A DNA stretch of 64,000 nt from Paraburkholderia piptadeniae (GCF_900007165.1 NZ_CYGY02000115.1:1-64000); one strand, 5' to 3'; positions 18,320-27,233 are shown, counted from the first letter of the stretch. Notes: generated by a model not told the origin, from the letters alone. Translations and numbers: made by a program.

Positions 18320-18676
18320 ATCCCGTTCGATCGTCGGGTTTTAACCTCGCTGTAAAAGATGATTTTGCATTTCATGGTCCAAGTTCGCATGGCATGAAAT
18401 GTTCCCGAGTAAATTAACTTTTGTGTTTCATGTTTTGCCAGTTAAATAGAGCTTTATTACCTCGGCCGAGTTTTTCAGGGAAAGAGTAATAGAGCGGTGA
18501 GAGCTGACAATTGCGACCGTGGTGAAAGTTTATGAAATTGAGATTAATTAATTTCGCTTGGAGTCTTTTCTACGGTTTCTATTTTGTGTTAATCTCGCCA
18601 GCAAAATCCGAGGCATGATCACTTTCCGGACTAATCGGCGCAGACCGTCGTCCATTTATCGAACCACAAGGGAACT
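18320..18676. other. AT-rich leader of the H-NS-family gene
   Basis: A 357-bp gap without a reading frame. It is conspicuously richer in A+T than its neighbours (for example TTAATTAATTT near 18545), as expected for a promoter bound by H-NS-type proteins, perhaps for autoregulation. No specific promoter can be assigned with confidence. Confidence 0.5.
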
Positions 18677-18979
18677 ATGTCCTCCTACAGGGAACTGCTC
18701 GCGCAGCGCGAAAAGCTCGAAAAGCAGATTGAAGAGGCGAAAGCGCGCGAATATGCGGAAGTGCTAAACGAAATCAAGCAGAAAATGGCTGATTACGGCA
18801 TTACTTTGGCTGAACTCGGCGGTAGCCGCGCAAAGGCGGTAAAGGCGGCATCTCGTCCGCGCGCCGGAGTTGCGCCGAAATATCGCGATCCCGCCAGTGG
18901 AAGCACGTGGTCGGGCCGCGGTAAACCGCCGCGTTGGATCGCAGGTCAGGATCGTGAAAAATTTCTCATCGAGAAATAA
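18677..18979 (+). CDS. H-NS histone family nucleoid protein
   Basis: A 100-residue DNA-binding protein. The N-terminal half is a coiled-coil dimerisation region (LAQREKLEKQIEEAKAREYA). The C-terminal half contains the minor-groove-binding motif KYRDPASGSTWSGRGKPPRW, the form typical of Burkholderia-group H-NS paralogues. It binds AT-rich and horizontally acquired DNA and silences it, which is relevant because two islands lie 8 kb downstream. Monocistronic, with an AT-rich promoter region and a good terminator. Confidence 0.95.
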   Translation: MSSYRELLAQREKLEKQIEEAKAREYAEVLNEIKQKMADYGITLAELGGSRAKAVKAASRPRAGVAPKYRDPASGSTWSGRGKPPRWIAGQDREKFLIEK

Positions 18980-19019
18980 TATGACTTAATGCTCCTCTCG
19001 CGAGCAATGTATTAAACAA

Positions 19020-19053
19020 AACCGCAGCGCTTTTCAGACTGCGGTTTTTTTTA
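19020..19053 (+). terminator. Rho-independent terminator after the H-NS gene
   Basis: AACCGCAG (19020-19027) pairs with CTGCGGTT (19039-19046), followed by an eight-T run and ATT. Confidence 0.93.
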
Positions 19054-19228
19054 TTGGCCTATGATTGCCCGACCGCGCTATTGAACTTCATACACAACCC
19101 ATCTGCGCACAATGAGAATGCTTCGCGTTTTGATAAGCATATGATTTGAAAGATGTTTTTTCATCGCTTAACAGCGGTTTCATCAAGCAACGCGTAGAAT
19201 TAAAAGTATCCAACCTGCTTTCTTTCAC

Positions 19229-20431
19229 ATGCCTTCCAACGTGGCCGAGCAATCGGCGGAAAAACAACGCGTCGCGCGCAAAAGCACTTACGTCAGCATC
19301 GGACTCAATACGGTGTTGATGTCGGTGCAGATTGTCGTTGGAGTAATTGCGCATTCCCAGGCGCTCGTAGCGGACGGCGTGCATTCGCTTGCCGATCTTA
19401 TTTCGGATTTTGTCGTATTGGTCGCCAATCGCCATAGCGGCGCGGAACCGGACGCCGATCACAATTACGGACATAGTCGCTACGAAACAGTCGCTTCGCT
19501 TTTTCTGGGCGGACTGCTGATCTCGGTCGGCGTCGGCATGTTGTGGCGCGCGGGCACGCGGCTCACCGATCTCCAACACATCCCGGCCGTGCATATGAGT
19601 GCGCTGGGCGTGGCCGCGGTCGTGCTGCTGTCGAAGGAAGGGCTCTTTCGCTACATGCTGCACGAGGCGCAGCGCGTGCGTTCCGCAATGCTGATCGCGA
19701 ACGCGTGGCATGCGCGGTCGGACGCGGCGTCATCGCTGGTGGTTGCGCTCGGCATTCTCGGGAGCCTTGCCGGCGTGAGGCTGCTCGATCCCATCGCCGC
19801 GGCAATCGTCGGCTTCATGGTCGCGCGCATGGGCTGGATGTTCGGCTGGGACGCGCTACAGGATCTTTCCGATCGCGCGCTCGACGAATCGGCCACGGCC
19901 GATCTGCGCACGCGGCTGATGTCGACGCCCGGAGTGCGCGACGTGCACGAGCTGCGTACGCGCAAGATGGGCGACTTCGCGCTCGTCGACGCGCACATTC
20001 TGGTCGATCCGATGATCTCGGTTTCCGAAGGCCACTACATCGCGGAGACGGCGCGCTCGCGCGTGCTGGCCGACAGCCGCGTGCTCGACGCGCTGATTCA
20101 CGTGGACCCGGAAAACGACGCAATCGCGCGGCCGCCCGTCAATTTGCCGCCGCGTGCAAAGATCGCCGCCGAAGTCGAATCCGCGCTCGCCGCGCAAGGG
20201 CTCACGGCGGCCACGGTGAACCTGCACTATCTCAGCACGGGCCTCGACGTCGAGGTCACGTTGCAGCCGTCGAGGCTCGGCGCGCTGGAAAGCGAAGCGC
20301 AGCAACTGGCGCGGGTCGATCTCGATGCGCTCAAGCGCAAGCTGGGCGCGCGCAAGCTGAGCGTCACGCACGCGGTCGATGTGTCGACGGCAGGCGAGGA
20401 ACTCGCGCGCGAGCCGCACGGCGACGCGTGA
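19229..20431 (+). CDS. Cation diffusion facilitator (CDF) metal exporter
   Basis: A 400-residue CDF transporter. Six membrane helices span the first 210 residues with the metal site pairs HSLADLISD (helix 2) and HARSDAASS (helix 5), the HxxxD patterns expected for Zn/Fe/Cd CDF proteins. ANRHSGAEPDADHNYGHSRYE is the usual cytoplasmic loop. The C-terminal cytoplasmic domain (DLRTRLMSTPGVRDVHELRT) is extended to about 190 residues, longer than FieF, by a further ferredoxin-like segment. It exports divalent metal with proton antiport. Metal specificity is not readable. Confidence 0.92.
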   Translation: MPSNVAEQSAEKQRVARKSTYVSIGLNTVLMSVQIVVGVIAHSQALVADGVHSLADLISDFVVLVANRHSGAEPDADHNYGHSRYETVASLFLGGLLISVGVGMLWRAGTRLTDLQHIPAVHMSALGVAAVVLLSKEGLFRYMLHEAQRVRSAMLIANAWHARSDAASSLVVALGILGSLAGVRLLDPIAAAIVGFMVARMGWMFGWDALQDLSDRALDESATADLRTRLMSTPGVRDVHELRTRKMGDFALVDAHILVDPMISVSEGHYIAETARSRVLADSRVLDALIHVDPENDAIARPPVNLPPRAKIAAEVESALAAQGLTAATVNLHYLSTGLDVEVTLQPSRLGALESEAQQLARVDLDALKRKLGARKLSVTHAVDVSTAGEELAREPHGDA

Positions 20432-20452
20432 GCCGTCGTCTGCGCGGCGGCG

Positions 20453-20911
20453 TCAGAGCGGCAACTGCGTATCGAACTTGATCTCGCGCAGCACGACGCT
20501 CGTGCGCACCTGTGCGACGGCGGGAATCTTGAAGATGCGGTCGTGCAGGAATGTGTCGTACGCCTTGATGTCGGGCGCGACGATCTTCAGGATGTAATCC
20601 GATTCGCCCGTCGTGCTGTAGCACTCGGTCACTTCCGGGCAAGTGGCGATTTCCCGCTCGAACTGTTCGACGCCGCCTTCCGTGTGACGCGTGAGGTGAA
20701 TATGCGCAAGCGCGCAGACGTGGAGGCCGAGTTTTTCGCGGTCGAGCAGCGCCGTGTAGCGCTGGATGATGCCCGATTGCTCCATGTCCTTGATGCGGCG
20801 CCAGCACGGCGTGCTGGAGAGCCCGACCTGATCGGATATTTCCTGCACCGAACGGCGCGCGTCGAGCTGCAAAAGACGCAGGATCTTTTGAGAGAACGTA
20901 TCGAGTGTCAA
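20453..20911 (-). CDS. Lrp/AsnC-family transcriptional regulator
   Basis: A 152-residue regulator. The N-terminal winged helix-turn-helix reads ILRLLQLDARRSVQEISDQV then GLSSTPCWRRIKDMEQSGII, standard for Lrp. The RAM/effector domain follows with VTECYSTTGESDYILKIVAPD, where the G-x-x-D-Y loop marks the amino-acid binding interface. Lrp proteins act as dimers or octamers responding to amino acids. It ends 22 bp from the convergent CDF gene. Its target genes are not evident. Confidence 0.93.
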   Translation of the reverse strand: MTLDTFSQKILRLLQLDARRSVQEISDQVGLSSTPCWRRIKDMEQSGIIQRYTALLDREKLGLHVCALAHIHLTRHTEGGVEQFEREIATCPEVTECYSTTGESDYILKIVAPDIKAYDTFLHDRIFKIPAVAQVRTSVVLREIKFDTQLPL

Positions 20912-21002
20912 CTGCGCCTCCGTTTTCGCGTCGCCTTTTCGTCAATGTTAGAGGCACGGAAAACGAAACGCAACCGAAGCTGCCCTTGGTGAGGGAGATT
21001 CC

Positions 21003-21629
21003 CTAATTTCGCGCCGGGTCGTTGGCGTTTTCTGCTGAGTCGTCCCCTTCTGCATCGGACAAAATCAAGCTCTGACGCGCCCGCAGGTCGGCGAGCATGT
21101 TGCAAAAGAGCGCGCCTTGCTCGATGGCGTCGTCGAGCGCGACGTGCGTGTGCGGATGATCGTCGAACCAGTGCTTCGGAAAACGCGGCTTGATGCACTT
21201 GCGATATGGCAGCCCCGTCATCGCGAACGCGAGCGTCTTGATGTCGAGCGCGGACCACGAGAACGGGCAGCGGCCGGCAAAACGCATCATGTACCAGAAC
21301 ATGAACGTGAAATCGAAGCCTGCCGGCATCGCCACGAACACCGGCTTGCCCGGCAACGCCTCGACCCACTCGACATACGCGACGAGCGCCGCTTCCGGCT
21401 GCTGCAAATCCTTGCGGCACGCGGCCCATGCTTCGGGCTGCGTCTTCCACCACGCTTCCTGGACGGGATGCGGCGCCGCGCCTTCGAGCAATTCGAGATT
21501 CGCCGAGAACGTGCCGATCAGCTGCTTGTCCGCCGTATAAGCCGCCGATGCGAAGCTCAACATCGAATGTGGGCCGGGAATCGGGCCGTCCGCTTCGACG
21601 TCGGTGCTCACATAGATTTCCACAGTCAT
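21003..21629 (-). CDS. DEDD-family 3'-5' exonuclease-like protein
   Basis: A 208-residue protein with the DnaQ-type exonuclease layout: Exo I VSTDVEADGP (Asp-x-Glu), Exo II around MPAGFDFTFMFWYM with an acidic residue, LDIKTLAFAMTG, and Exo III HVALDDAIEQG (His-x4-Asp). It should cleave RNA or DNA from the 3' end; the acidic tail is unusual. The stop overlaps the next convergent direction only weakly, while its start overlaps the stop of gloC by 4 bp (ATGA), implying translational coupling in a two-gene operon. Confidence 0.85.
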   Translation of the reverse strand: MTVEIYVSTDVEADGPIPGPHSMLSFASAAYTADKQLIGTFSANLELLEGAAPHPVQEAWWKTQPEAWAACRKDLQQPEAALVAYVEWVEALPGKPVFVAMPAGFDFTFMFWYMMRFAGRCPFSWSALDIKTLAFAMTGLPYRKCIKPRFPKHWFDDHPHTHVALDDAIEQGALFCNMLADLRARQSLILSDAEGDDSAENANDPARN

Positions 21630-22270
21630 GCGCCCACTCCGTCCGCGACGTACGAATTTGTGCGCCGCTCGTCACCGAATGTCGAGGTCGGGCCGTGGCC
21701 CGGGACGAAGGTGACGTCGTCGCCGAGCGGCCAGAGCTTTTCGCGGATCGAGCGGATCAGGTCGTCGTGATTGCCGCGCGGAAAGTCCGTGCGTCCGATC
21801 GAGCCCGCGAACAGCACGTCGCCGACCAGCGCGAGACGATGCGCGCGGCTGAAGAAGATCACGTGACCCGGCGTGTGGCCCGGGCAGTGATAGGCCTCGA
21901 GCGTTTCGTTGCCGAACGTCACTGTGTCGTGGTCGTCGAGCCAGCGGTCCGGCTCGAACGCATCGGCAGCGGGAAAGCCGAAGCGCGTGCTTTGCTCGGG
22001 CAGCTTGTCGAGCCAGAAACGCTCGTCGACATGCGGACCTTCGATTGACACGCCGTAGTGCGCGGCGAGCGTCTTCGCGCCGGCGCAGTGATCGATGTGG
22101 CCGTGCGTCAGCAGCACCTTTTCGACCGACACTTTCTGGCGCTCCACCTCACCCTTGATGATCTCGAGATCGCCGCCCGGATCGACGACGGCCGCGCGCC
22201 CGGTCTGCTCGCAGACGAGCAGCGAACTGTTCTGCTGGAAAGGCGTGACGGGGATCAGAGTGACTTTCAT
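21626..22270 (-). CDS. gloC: Metallo-beta-lactamase-fold hydrolase, type II glyoxalase GloC (YcbL)
   Basis: A 214-residue binuclear Zn hydrolase. The metal motif is THGHIDHCAG (HxHxDH), with a further His in CHC-like YHCPGHTPGHVIFF, an Asp in LVGDVLFAGSIGRTDFPRG, and a final His in VPGHGPTSTFG. The overall sequence, including VTPFQQNSSLLVCEQTGRAA at the N-terminus, closely follows E. coli YcbL/GloC, which hydrolyses S-lactoylglutathione to lactate and glutathione. It lacks the larger C-terminal substrate domain of GloB. It is co-transcribed with the exonuclease gene. Confidence 0.92.
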   Translation of the reverse strand: MKVTLIPVTPFQQNSSLLVCEQTGRAAVVDPGGDLEIIKGEVERQKVSVEKVLLTHGHIDHCAGAKTLAAHYGVSIEGPHVDERFWLDKLPEQSTRFGFPAADAFEPDRWLDDHDTVTFGNETLEAYHCPGHTPGHVIFFSRAHRLALVGDVLFAGSIGRTDFPRGNHDDLIRSIREKLWPLGDDVTFVPGHGPTSTFGDERRTNSYVADGVGA

Positions 22271-22916
22271 GAGTGGCGGCGCGATGCGTGAAAAGCTCGA
22301 TTGTACCGACCGTCACGCGACGTGCCATTGGCCGGAAAGCCGAGTGGCGAATGCCCATTTTTACAGTAATAGTGAGAATTCATCGATGGAATCGAGAGGT
22401 AGGGAACACGGAATTGTGTTTTTGCTATAATGCGCGTAGTGAGCGTGGGAGACCGCACTGTCTTTTGGGTGAGCAGCTGCCGTTTCATCATATGAAACGG
22501 GAATGAGCGGTGCTGATTCACCATCAAGCAAGTGCTGTCGGATGTATCCGATGGCAAATCCAGCATCGATCGCTTTTATCGATGCGCACGTCCTGTCCAG
22601 CCAGGTGCCACGCGCCTGCCACGGCCTCGCTGCCGTAACGCCGGATGGGGCCTACGCCGCCTTCCTGAGCGCTGTGTGTTTCCGGCGCTGAGCGTGTGAA
22701 CGTTCGATGGCGGCTTGTGGGGTCTGGCGAATCTGCGGGGACAGGTTGCGTCAGACGTGAAAACTAACCGTGCGGTTGCGGCTGAATGTGCCGCGTCCGG
22801 GCTTTTGTCGTTCTGCGCCAGCGTTGCGCAGCGCGCGCTGGACCCTTGCCGCCGGAGTCGCAAGCAAACACGCAGCCATTCGCGTGATGCGGCTCGCATT
22901 TGTATCAATTCGTATT
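22271..22916 (+). promoter_or_regulatory. Promoter and long leader upstream of rlpA
   Basis: A 646-bp gap between divergent genes. A consensus -10 TATAAT at 22426-22431 reads rightward. About 50 bases beyond is a perfect hairpin, CCGTTTCAT (22480-22488) with ATGAAACGG (22492-22500) around CAT. If transcription starts at this promoter the rlpA mRNA would have a leader of roughly 480 nt. Open frames inside (22503-22691) are not convincing. I recognise no known riboswitch. Confidence 0.45.
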
Positions 22917-23516
22917 ATGAAAACTCGGTTACCCCGACGCGTTGGGAGCGTTTTTGCCTTTTTGGCACTCGCCGGTTGTGCGGTGCCTCCGGGCGCGAAC
23001 ACCCAGGTCAGCGGTGTGTCCGCGGCAACGAAGGACGCGCAGACCGCGCTCGCCCCGCTGTCGTATGGTTCAGGTTTGAAAGAACTGCCGGATGCGGCAG
23101 GTCAGAAGGGCAAGCTCGCGGACGCTGAGCCGCTGACCGACGGTCCCAATATTGCCGACTTCCATCAACTGGGTCGCGCGTCCTGGTACGGGCGCGGCTT
23201 CCACGGACGCAAGACGGCGAACGGCGAGCGCTTCGACATGCACGCGCTGACGGCGGCTCATCGCACGCTGCCGCTCGGCTCGTACGTGCGCGTGACCAAT
23301 CCGGCGACCAACGACGCCGTCGTCGTGCGGATCAACGACCGCGGCCCGTATGCGCGCGGCCGGGTGATCGATCTGTCGTATGCGGCTGCGAAAGTCCTGC
23401 ACCTTGCTCGCATTGGCACGGCGCGCGTGAAGATCGAAGGGCTGACGCAGCGTGAGGCGAAGGCCGAGATGAACCAGATCCTGGCTTCGAACCAGAGCAA
23501 TTCGACCGACAAATAA
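22917..23516 (+). CDS. rlpA: RlpA-family septal lytic transglycosylase lipoprotein
   Basis: A 199-residue protein from ATG 22917 (an in-frame ATG at 22887 is possible). VFAFLALAGC is a lipobox, so the protein is a lipoprotein anchored at Cys about residue 20. The double-psi beta-barrel reads GRASWYGRGFHGRKTANGER, TLPLGSYVRVTNPA, VVRINDRGPYARGRVIDLS, which is the RlpA core; the SPOR domain of the longer form is absent. RlpA cleaves peptide-free glycan strands at the division septum. A bidirectional terminator follows. Confidence 0.9.
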   Translation: MKTRLPRRVGSVFAFLALAGCAVPPGANTQVSGVSAATKDAQTALAPLSYGSGLKELPDAAGQKGKLADAEPLTDGPNIADFHQLGRASWYGRGFHGRKTANGERFDMHALTAAHRTLPLGSYVRVTNPATNDAVVVRINDRGPYARGRVIDLSYAAAKVLHLARIGTARVKIEGLTQREAKAEMNQILASNQSNSTDK

Positions 23517-23580
23517 GGTCGTCTGGTCATCGACAGGATGGCTGCGGAGGCGCGATCTCCGCAAAGAGAAGGGCTGCAAA

Positions 23581-23608
23581 AAGGGCTGCGTCAGGCAGCC
23601 CTTTTTGC
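23581..23608. terminator. Bidirectional terminator between rlpA and rsmI
   Basis: AAGGGCTGC (23581-23589) pairs with GCAGCCCTT (23595-23603), followed by T residues on the plus strand and preceded by an A run that gives T residues on the minus strand. Confidence 0.92.
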
Positions 23609-23610
23609 TT

Positions 23611-24486
23611 TCAGACGTCCTTTTTCAGCGCGAGCGCGCGTGTGTACAACGCGTTGCGCGATGCGCCCGTGAGCGCCGCCGCGATCCTCGCCGTGCTGCT
23701 CACCGACAACTCCTCCAGCAACAAACCGAGCATCGCGTCATGATCGTGCTCGCCTTCGGCGTCGACGTGCGCGCCTTCTACGACCAGCACGAATTCTCCA
23801 CGCTGCCGGTTCGCATCTTCTTCGAGCCACTTAGGCCCTTCGGCCAGGGTGCAGCGATGCAGTCCCTCATGTAATTTCGTCAACTCGCGGCCAATCAGCA
23901 GACGCCGTTCGCCGCCAAAGGCATCGGCGAGCGCCTGCACCGTTTCGACGATGCGATGCGGCGCTTCGTAGAACACCATCGCGTGCGGATGCTTCGCGAG
24001 CGGCGCGAGAGCTGCGGCGCGCTGTTTGGCTTTGGGCGGCAAAAAGCCGATAAACGTGAACGTCGCGACCCAGTCACCCGACACGCTGAGCGCGGTCGCA
24101 AGCGCACTTGCGCCGGGCAGCGGCACGACGGCGAAGCCGGCTTCGCGTACGGCATCGACGAGTTTTGCGCCCGGATCGGAAATGCCGGGCGTGCCCGCAT
24201 CGGAGACATATGCGATGCGCTCGCCTGCTTGCAGATAGTCGACGATGCGCTGCGCGGCCTCGCGTTCATTGTGCTGATGCACGGCGACGAGCGGCTTCGC
24301 GATGCCGTAGCGCGACAGCAGTTGCCCTGTGTTGCGCGTGTCCTCGGCGGCGATGCGATCGACGAGGCCGAGCACGTGCAGCGCGCGCAACGTGATGTCG
24401 GCGATGTTGCCGATCGGCGTGGCCACGACATAGAGCGCGGAAGCGGGATAGTGCTGCCCTTGCGCGAGTTCGGAAAGAGGAGTCAT
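23611..24486 (-). CDS. rsmI: 16S rRNA 2'-O-methyltransferase RsmI
   Basis: A 291-residue SAM-dependent tetrapyrrole-methylase-fold enzyme from ATG 24486. Motifs are LYVVATPIGNIADITLRAL, IAAEDTRNTGQLL, YVSDAGTPGISDPG, PLPGASALATALSVSG and FYEAPHRI, together diagnostic of RsmI. It methylates the 2'-O of C1402 in 16S rRNA, with RsmH acting on N4, and tunes the P site. Its ATG and the yraN ATG share the palindrome TCATGA in divergent orientation. The neighbourhood matches the E. coli rsmI-lpoA-yraN-diaA-dolP locus except for lpoA. Confidence 0.97.
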   Translation of the reverse strand: MTPLSELAQGQHYPASALYVVATPIGNIADITLRALHVLGLVDRIAAEDTRNTGQLLSRYGIAKPLVAVHQHNEREAAQRIVDYLQAGERIAYVSDAGTPGISDPGAKLVDAVREAGFAVVPLPGASALATALSVSGDWVATFTFIGFLPPKAKQRAAALAPLAKHPHAMVFYEAPHRIVETVQALADAFGGERRLLIGRELTKLHEGLHRCTLAEGPKWLEEDANRQRGEFVLVVEGAHVDAEGEHDHDAMLGLLLEELSVSSTARIAAALTGASRNALYTRALALKKDV

Positions 24487-24967
24487 GACACGGAAGACGC
24501 AGACACACAAAACAAGGCCGACATTGTGCCACGCAGCCGTGCGTGCGCGAGAGCGCAGGCGTGATGGCGCGAGCCGCGCGAACAACTTTTCCGATGGTGC
24601 CTGGTCCAAAACCGTCGGAGCAGCATTCGAAACGCGCGCGATGACATTCCTTCAGCGGCAACGCTTGCGGTTCGTCGCGCGCAATGTCGTTTGCCGTGGC
24701 GGCGAAATCGATCTCGTGATGAAGGAGCCGGACGGCGTGCTGGTGTTCGTCGAAGTGCGGGCGCGTTCGCAAAGCCGATATGGCGGCGCGGCGGCCAGCG
24801 TCGCGTGGCGCAAGCAGCAACGCATCGTGCGCGCCGCGCAGCATTTTTTGTCCGCGCATGATGGCGCGATGCCCGCGTGCCGCTTCGATGTGATCGCGTT
24901 CGAGCGCGGACGTCTGCTGTGGCTGCGCGATGCTTTTCGCGCGGACGACTGCGCTGGCGACTGTTGA
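24485..24967 (+). CDS. yraN: YraN/UPF0102 nuclease-fold protein
   Basis: A 160-residue protein. The core carries the Holliday-junction-resolvase-like fold of the UPF0102 family: GAAFETRAMTFLQRQRL, FVARNVVCRGGEIDLVM, VLVFVEVRARSQSRYGG, with the GEIDLV and FVEVR acidic/basic pair of a PD-(D/E)xK nuclease. The first 45 residues are basic and family-poor, so an internal start is possible, though ATG 24485 is directly opposite rsmI. Function in DNA metabolism is assumed by fold only. It heads the yraN-diaA-dolP-cytochrome c series. Confidence 0.88.
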   Translation: MTRKTQTHKTRPTLCHAAVRARERRRDGASRANNFSDGAWSKTVGAAFETRAMTFLQRQRLRFVARNVVCRGGEIDLVMKEPDGVLVFVEVRARSQSRYGGAAASVAWRKQQRIVRAAQHFLSAHDGAMPACRFDVIAFERGRLLWLRDAFRADDCAGDC

Positions 24968-25142
24968 TGCGCCGGATTCGCAGCGTGAGTACGATAAACT
25001 TGCGGACGCGCACGGGGCGGCGCGCTATCGTATCTGAGCGCGCCGATTGGAGCGGCCGTATGCAGTCGCGCAGGGAAGGACAACACGTCTTATGAACCAG
25101 CGTCGCCGGCGGGTGGCGCATGCAGTACACGATAGAGAGTCG

Positions 25143-25730
25143 ATGTCAGTCGAACGCATTCAACAACACTTCCGCGACAGCGCGGCAGTCACACTCGCAG
25201 CATTAGAAAGCCTGTCGATGCCGATCGCGGCGGCCGTCGACACGATGTTTGCCGCGCTCGCGAACGGCAACAAGATTCTGGCGTGCGGCAACGGCGGGTC
25301 CGCTGCCGGCGCGCAATACTTCGCCGCTGAACTGATCGGCGGCTTCGAGCGCGAACGGCCGGCGTTGCCCGCCATTGCGCTGACGACGAATTCGTCGGTC
25401 CTCACCGGCATTGCCAACGACGCCTCGCTCGATCAGATCTTCGCGACGCAGATTCGCGCGCTCGGACAGCCGGGCGACGTGCTGTTCGCCATCTCGACAT
25501 CCGGCAATCCTGCGAATATCCTCGCCGCCATCGAAGACGCGCACGACCGCGAGATGATCGTCGTCGCGCTGTCGGGCAAGGGCGGCGGCAAGATCAATGA
25601 AGTGCTGCACGATACCGACATCCATCTTTGCGCGCCGTCCGATCGGACGGCACGCGTGCAGGAAGTGCATCTGTTGACGATCCATAGTCTGTGCGACGGC
25701 ATCGATGCCATGTTGCTCGGCGAAGAATGA
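25143..25730 (+). CDS. diaA: SIS-domain protein DiaA (phosphoheptose isomerase family)
   Basis: A 195-residue protein from ATG 25143 preceded by GAGAG; the length matches DiaA (196 in E. coli). Motifs are KILACGNGGSAAGAQYFAAE, LTTNSSVLTGIANDAS, FAISTSGNPANILAAI and the C-terminal HLLTIHSLCDGIDAMLLG. The fold is shared with GmhA, which isomerises sedoheptulose 7-phosphate, but gene order (yraN-diaA-dolP) points to DiaA, the tetrameric activator of DnaA at the replication origin. Annotators often call this gene phosphoheptose isomerase. Confidence 0.9.
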   Translation: MSVERIQQHFRDSAAVTLAALESLSMPIAAAVDTMFAALANGNKILACGNGGSAAGAQYFAAELIGGFERERPALPAIALTTNSSVLTGIANDASLDQIFATQIRALGQPGDVLFAISTSGNPANILAAIEDAHDREMIVVALSGKGGGKINEVLHDTDIHLCAPSDRTARVQEVHLLTIHSLCDGIDAMLLGEE

Positions 25731-25750
25731 TTCCGAAGGAGAGCGAGTTG

Positions 25751-26554
25751 ATGAGCGCATATCGCGTGAAGAGTACGTTTGTGAGGACCACGCTGGTGGT
25801 TGGGCTCGTCGCCGGATTGGCCGCGACGCTGCAGGGGTGCGTGCTGGCTCTCGGCGCGGCGGCGGGCGGCAGCGCGCTCGTCGCGACCGATCGGCGCACG
25901 CTCGGCGCGCAGACGGAAGACCGCGAGATCCAGGTCAAGGCGATGTCGCTGATCAGCCAGAACCTGCCGGACAATGCGCACGTCAACGTGACGGTATTCA
26001 ACCGGCGCGTGCTGCTGACGGGCGAAGTGGCCGGCGAGGTGTCGAAGGCGCGCGCGGAAAGCGTCGTGCGCAGCCTCAACAATGTGAATGCGATCGTCAA
26101 CGAGCTGGTTATTGCGCCGGCGAGTGATTTCTCATCGCGCAGCAACGACACGTATCTCGAGGGACGCGTGAAGACGGCGCTGATCGCCGAGAAGAACATT
26201 TCGGCGAACAACTACAAGGTGGTTTGCGAGCGTGGGACGCTGTATCTGATGGGCCTAGTGACCGCCGATGAAGGCAATCGGGGCGCGGATGTCGCGAGCC
26301 GGGTGCCGGGCGTCGTGCAGGTTGTGAAGGTGTTCCAGTACATCCAGCCACAGGAGGCTGTGGCGACATCAGCGGCGGCTGCTTCGGCTGCTTCCGGTGC
26401 GCCGGCAGCCGCCGCGCAACCGGAATCCGCGGATGTGACGTCGGGGGCGGTGCCGGATTCGTCGGTGACTTCGCGCCCGTTGGAACAGCAGTCGCCTGCG
26501 CCTGTCAGCAATTCGACGGCGGTCCATCCGGGGAGTCCTAAGGCGGTGCAATGA
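25751..26554 (+). CDS. dolP: BON-domain outer-membrane lipoprotein (DolP/YraP-like)
   Basis: A 267-residue protein from ATG 25751 with AAGGAGA upstream. The signal ends in a lipobox, LAATLQGC. Two BON domains follow: the first around ISQNLPDNAHVNVTVFNRRV with LLTGEV, the second with LEGRVKTALIAEKNISANNY and LYLMGLVTADEGN. The C-terminal 60 residues are a low-complexity Ala/Ser/Pro tail not found in E. coli DolP. DolP binds anionic phospholipid at division sites and supports outer-membrane integrity. It overlaps the cytochrome c gene by 4 bp. Confidence 0.9.
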   Translation: MSAYRVKSTFVRTTLVVGLVAGLAATLQGCVLALGAAAGGSALVATDRRTLGAQTEDREIQVKAMSLISQNLPDNAHVNVTVFNRRVLLTGEVAGEVSKARAESVVRSLNNVNAIVNELVIAPASDFSSRSNDTYLEGRVKTALIAEKNISANNYKVVCERGTLYLMGLVTADEGNRGADVASRVPGVVQVVKVFQYIQPQEAVATSAAAASAASGAPAAAAQPESADVTSGAVPDSSVTSRPLEQQSPAPVSNSTAVHPGSPKAVQ

Positions 26555-26907
26555 GATTGGGATTCTTTGTCGGGCGCGTGCTGGGCGGAGTGCTGCTTGG
26601 TTTGGCTGCGGGGGCGTTTGCGTTGCCCGCTTCCGCTGCCGATACGCCGCGCGGGCTCGCGATTGCGCGAAGCAACGCGTGCATGGGATGTCATGCTGTC
26701 GATCGGAAACTCGTTGGACCTTCGTTCCAGCAGGTGGCGGAGAAGTACAAGGGCAATGCCGGGGCTCCGGCGATGCTTGCGCGCAAGGTGAAGGATGGCG
26801 GGTCGGGCGTGTGGGGCGCGATTCCGATGCCTGCCCATCCGGCTATGAGCGATGCGGATATCCGCATCGTCGTCGATTGGGTGCTGGCTGGGGCGCCGGC
26901 TAAATGA
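26551..26907 (+). CDS. Class I cytochrome c
   Basis: A 118-residue exported cytochrome. A Sec signal ends near ASAADTP. The haem site is CMGCH, and the distal Met ligand is probably in IPMPAHPAMSDADIRI. LVGPSFQQVAEKYKG and the final VDWVLAG helix are typical of small c551/c555-type cytochromes. It carries electrons in the periplasm. The start overlaps the dolP stop (ATGA), so it is co-translated. No lpoA-like gene occurs in this block. Confidence 0.92.
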   Translation: MRLGFFVGRVLGGVLLGLAAGAFALPASAADTPRGLAIARSNACMGCHAVDRKLVGPSFQQVAEKYKGNAGAPAMLARKVKDGGSGVWGAIPMPAHPAMSDADIRIVVDWVLAGAPAK

Positions 26908-26962
26908 CGCGGGTTGCTCGCTGGTGCATTAAGAATGCGCTGTGCTAGAATCGCGTGATCGT

Positions 26963-27038
<76 letters not shown>

Positions 27039-27051
27039 AGAAATCCCTTTA

Positions 27052-27078
27052 AAAACCGGCACTTATGCCGGTTTTTTC
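27052..27078 (+). terminator. Terminator after tRNA-Ala (island-supplied)
   Basis: AAAACCGGCA (27052-27061) pairs with TGCCGGTTTT (27066-27075), loop CTTA, followed by further T residues. Confidence 0.93.
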
Positions 27079-27233
27079 TTTTGTGCGTTGCGTCCGTTGT
27101 CGTTGGCTCGACACCCCGCAGGGTGACATCAGGGTGACAGACAGTTGTCTGTCGGCGGACAGGATGGCATGCGCTCGGATACAAGGTCAACAGTCACGAT
27201 AGGGGCGTAACCGCTGGCGACCGGGCTTGTCCG

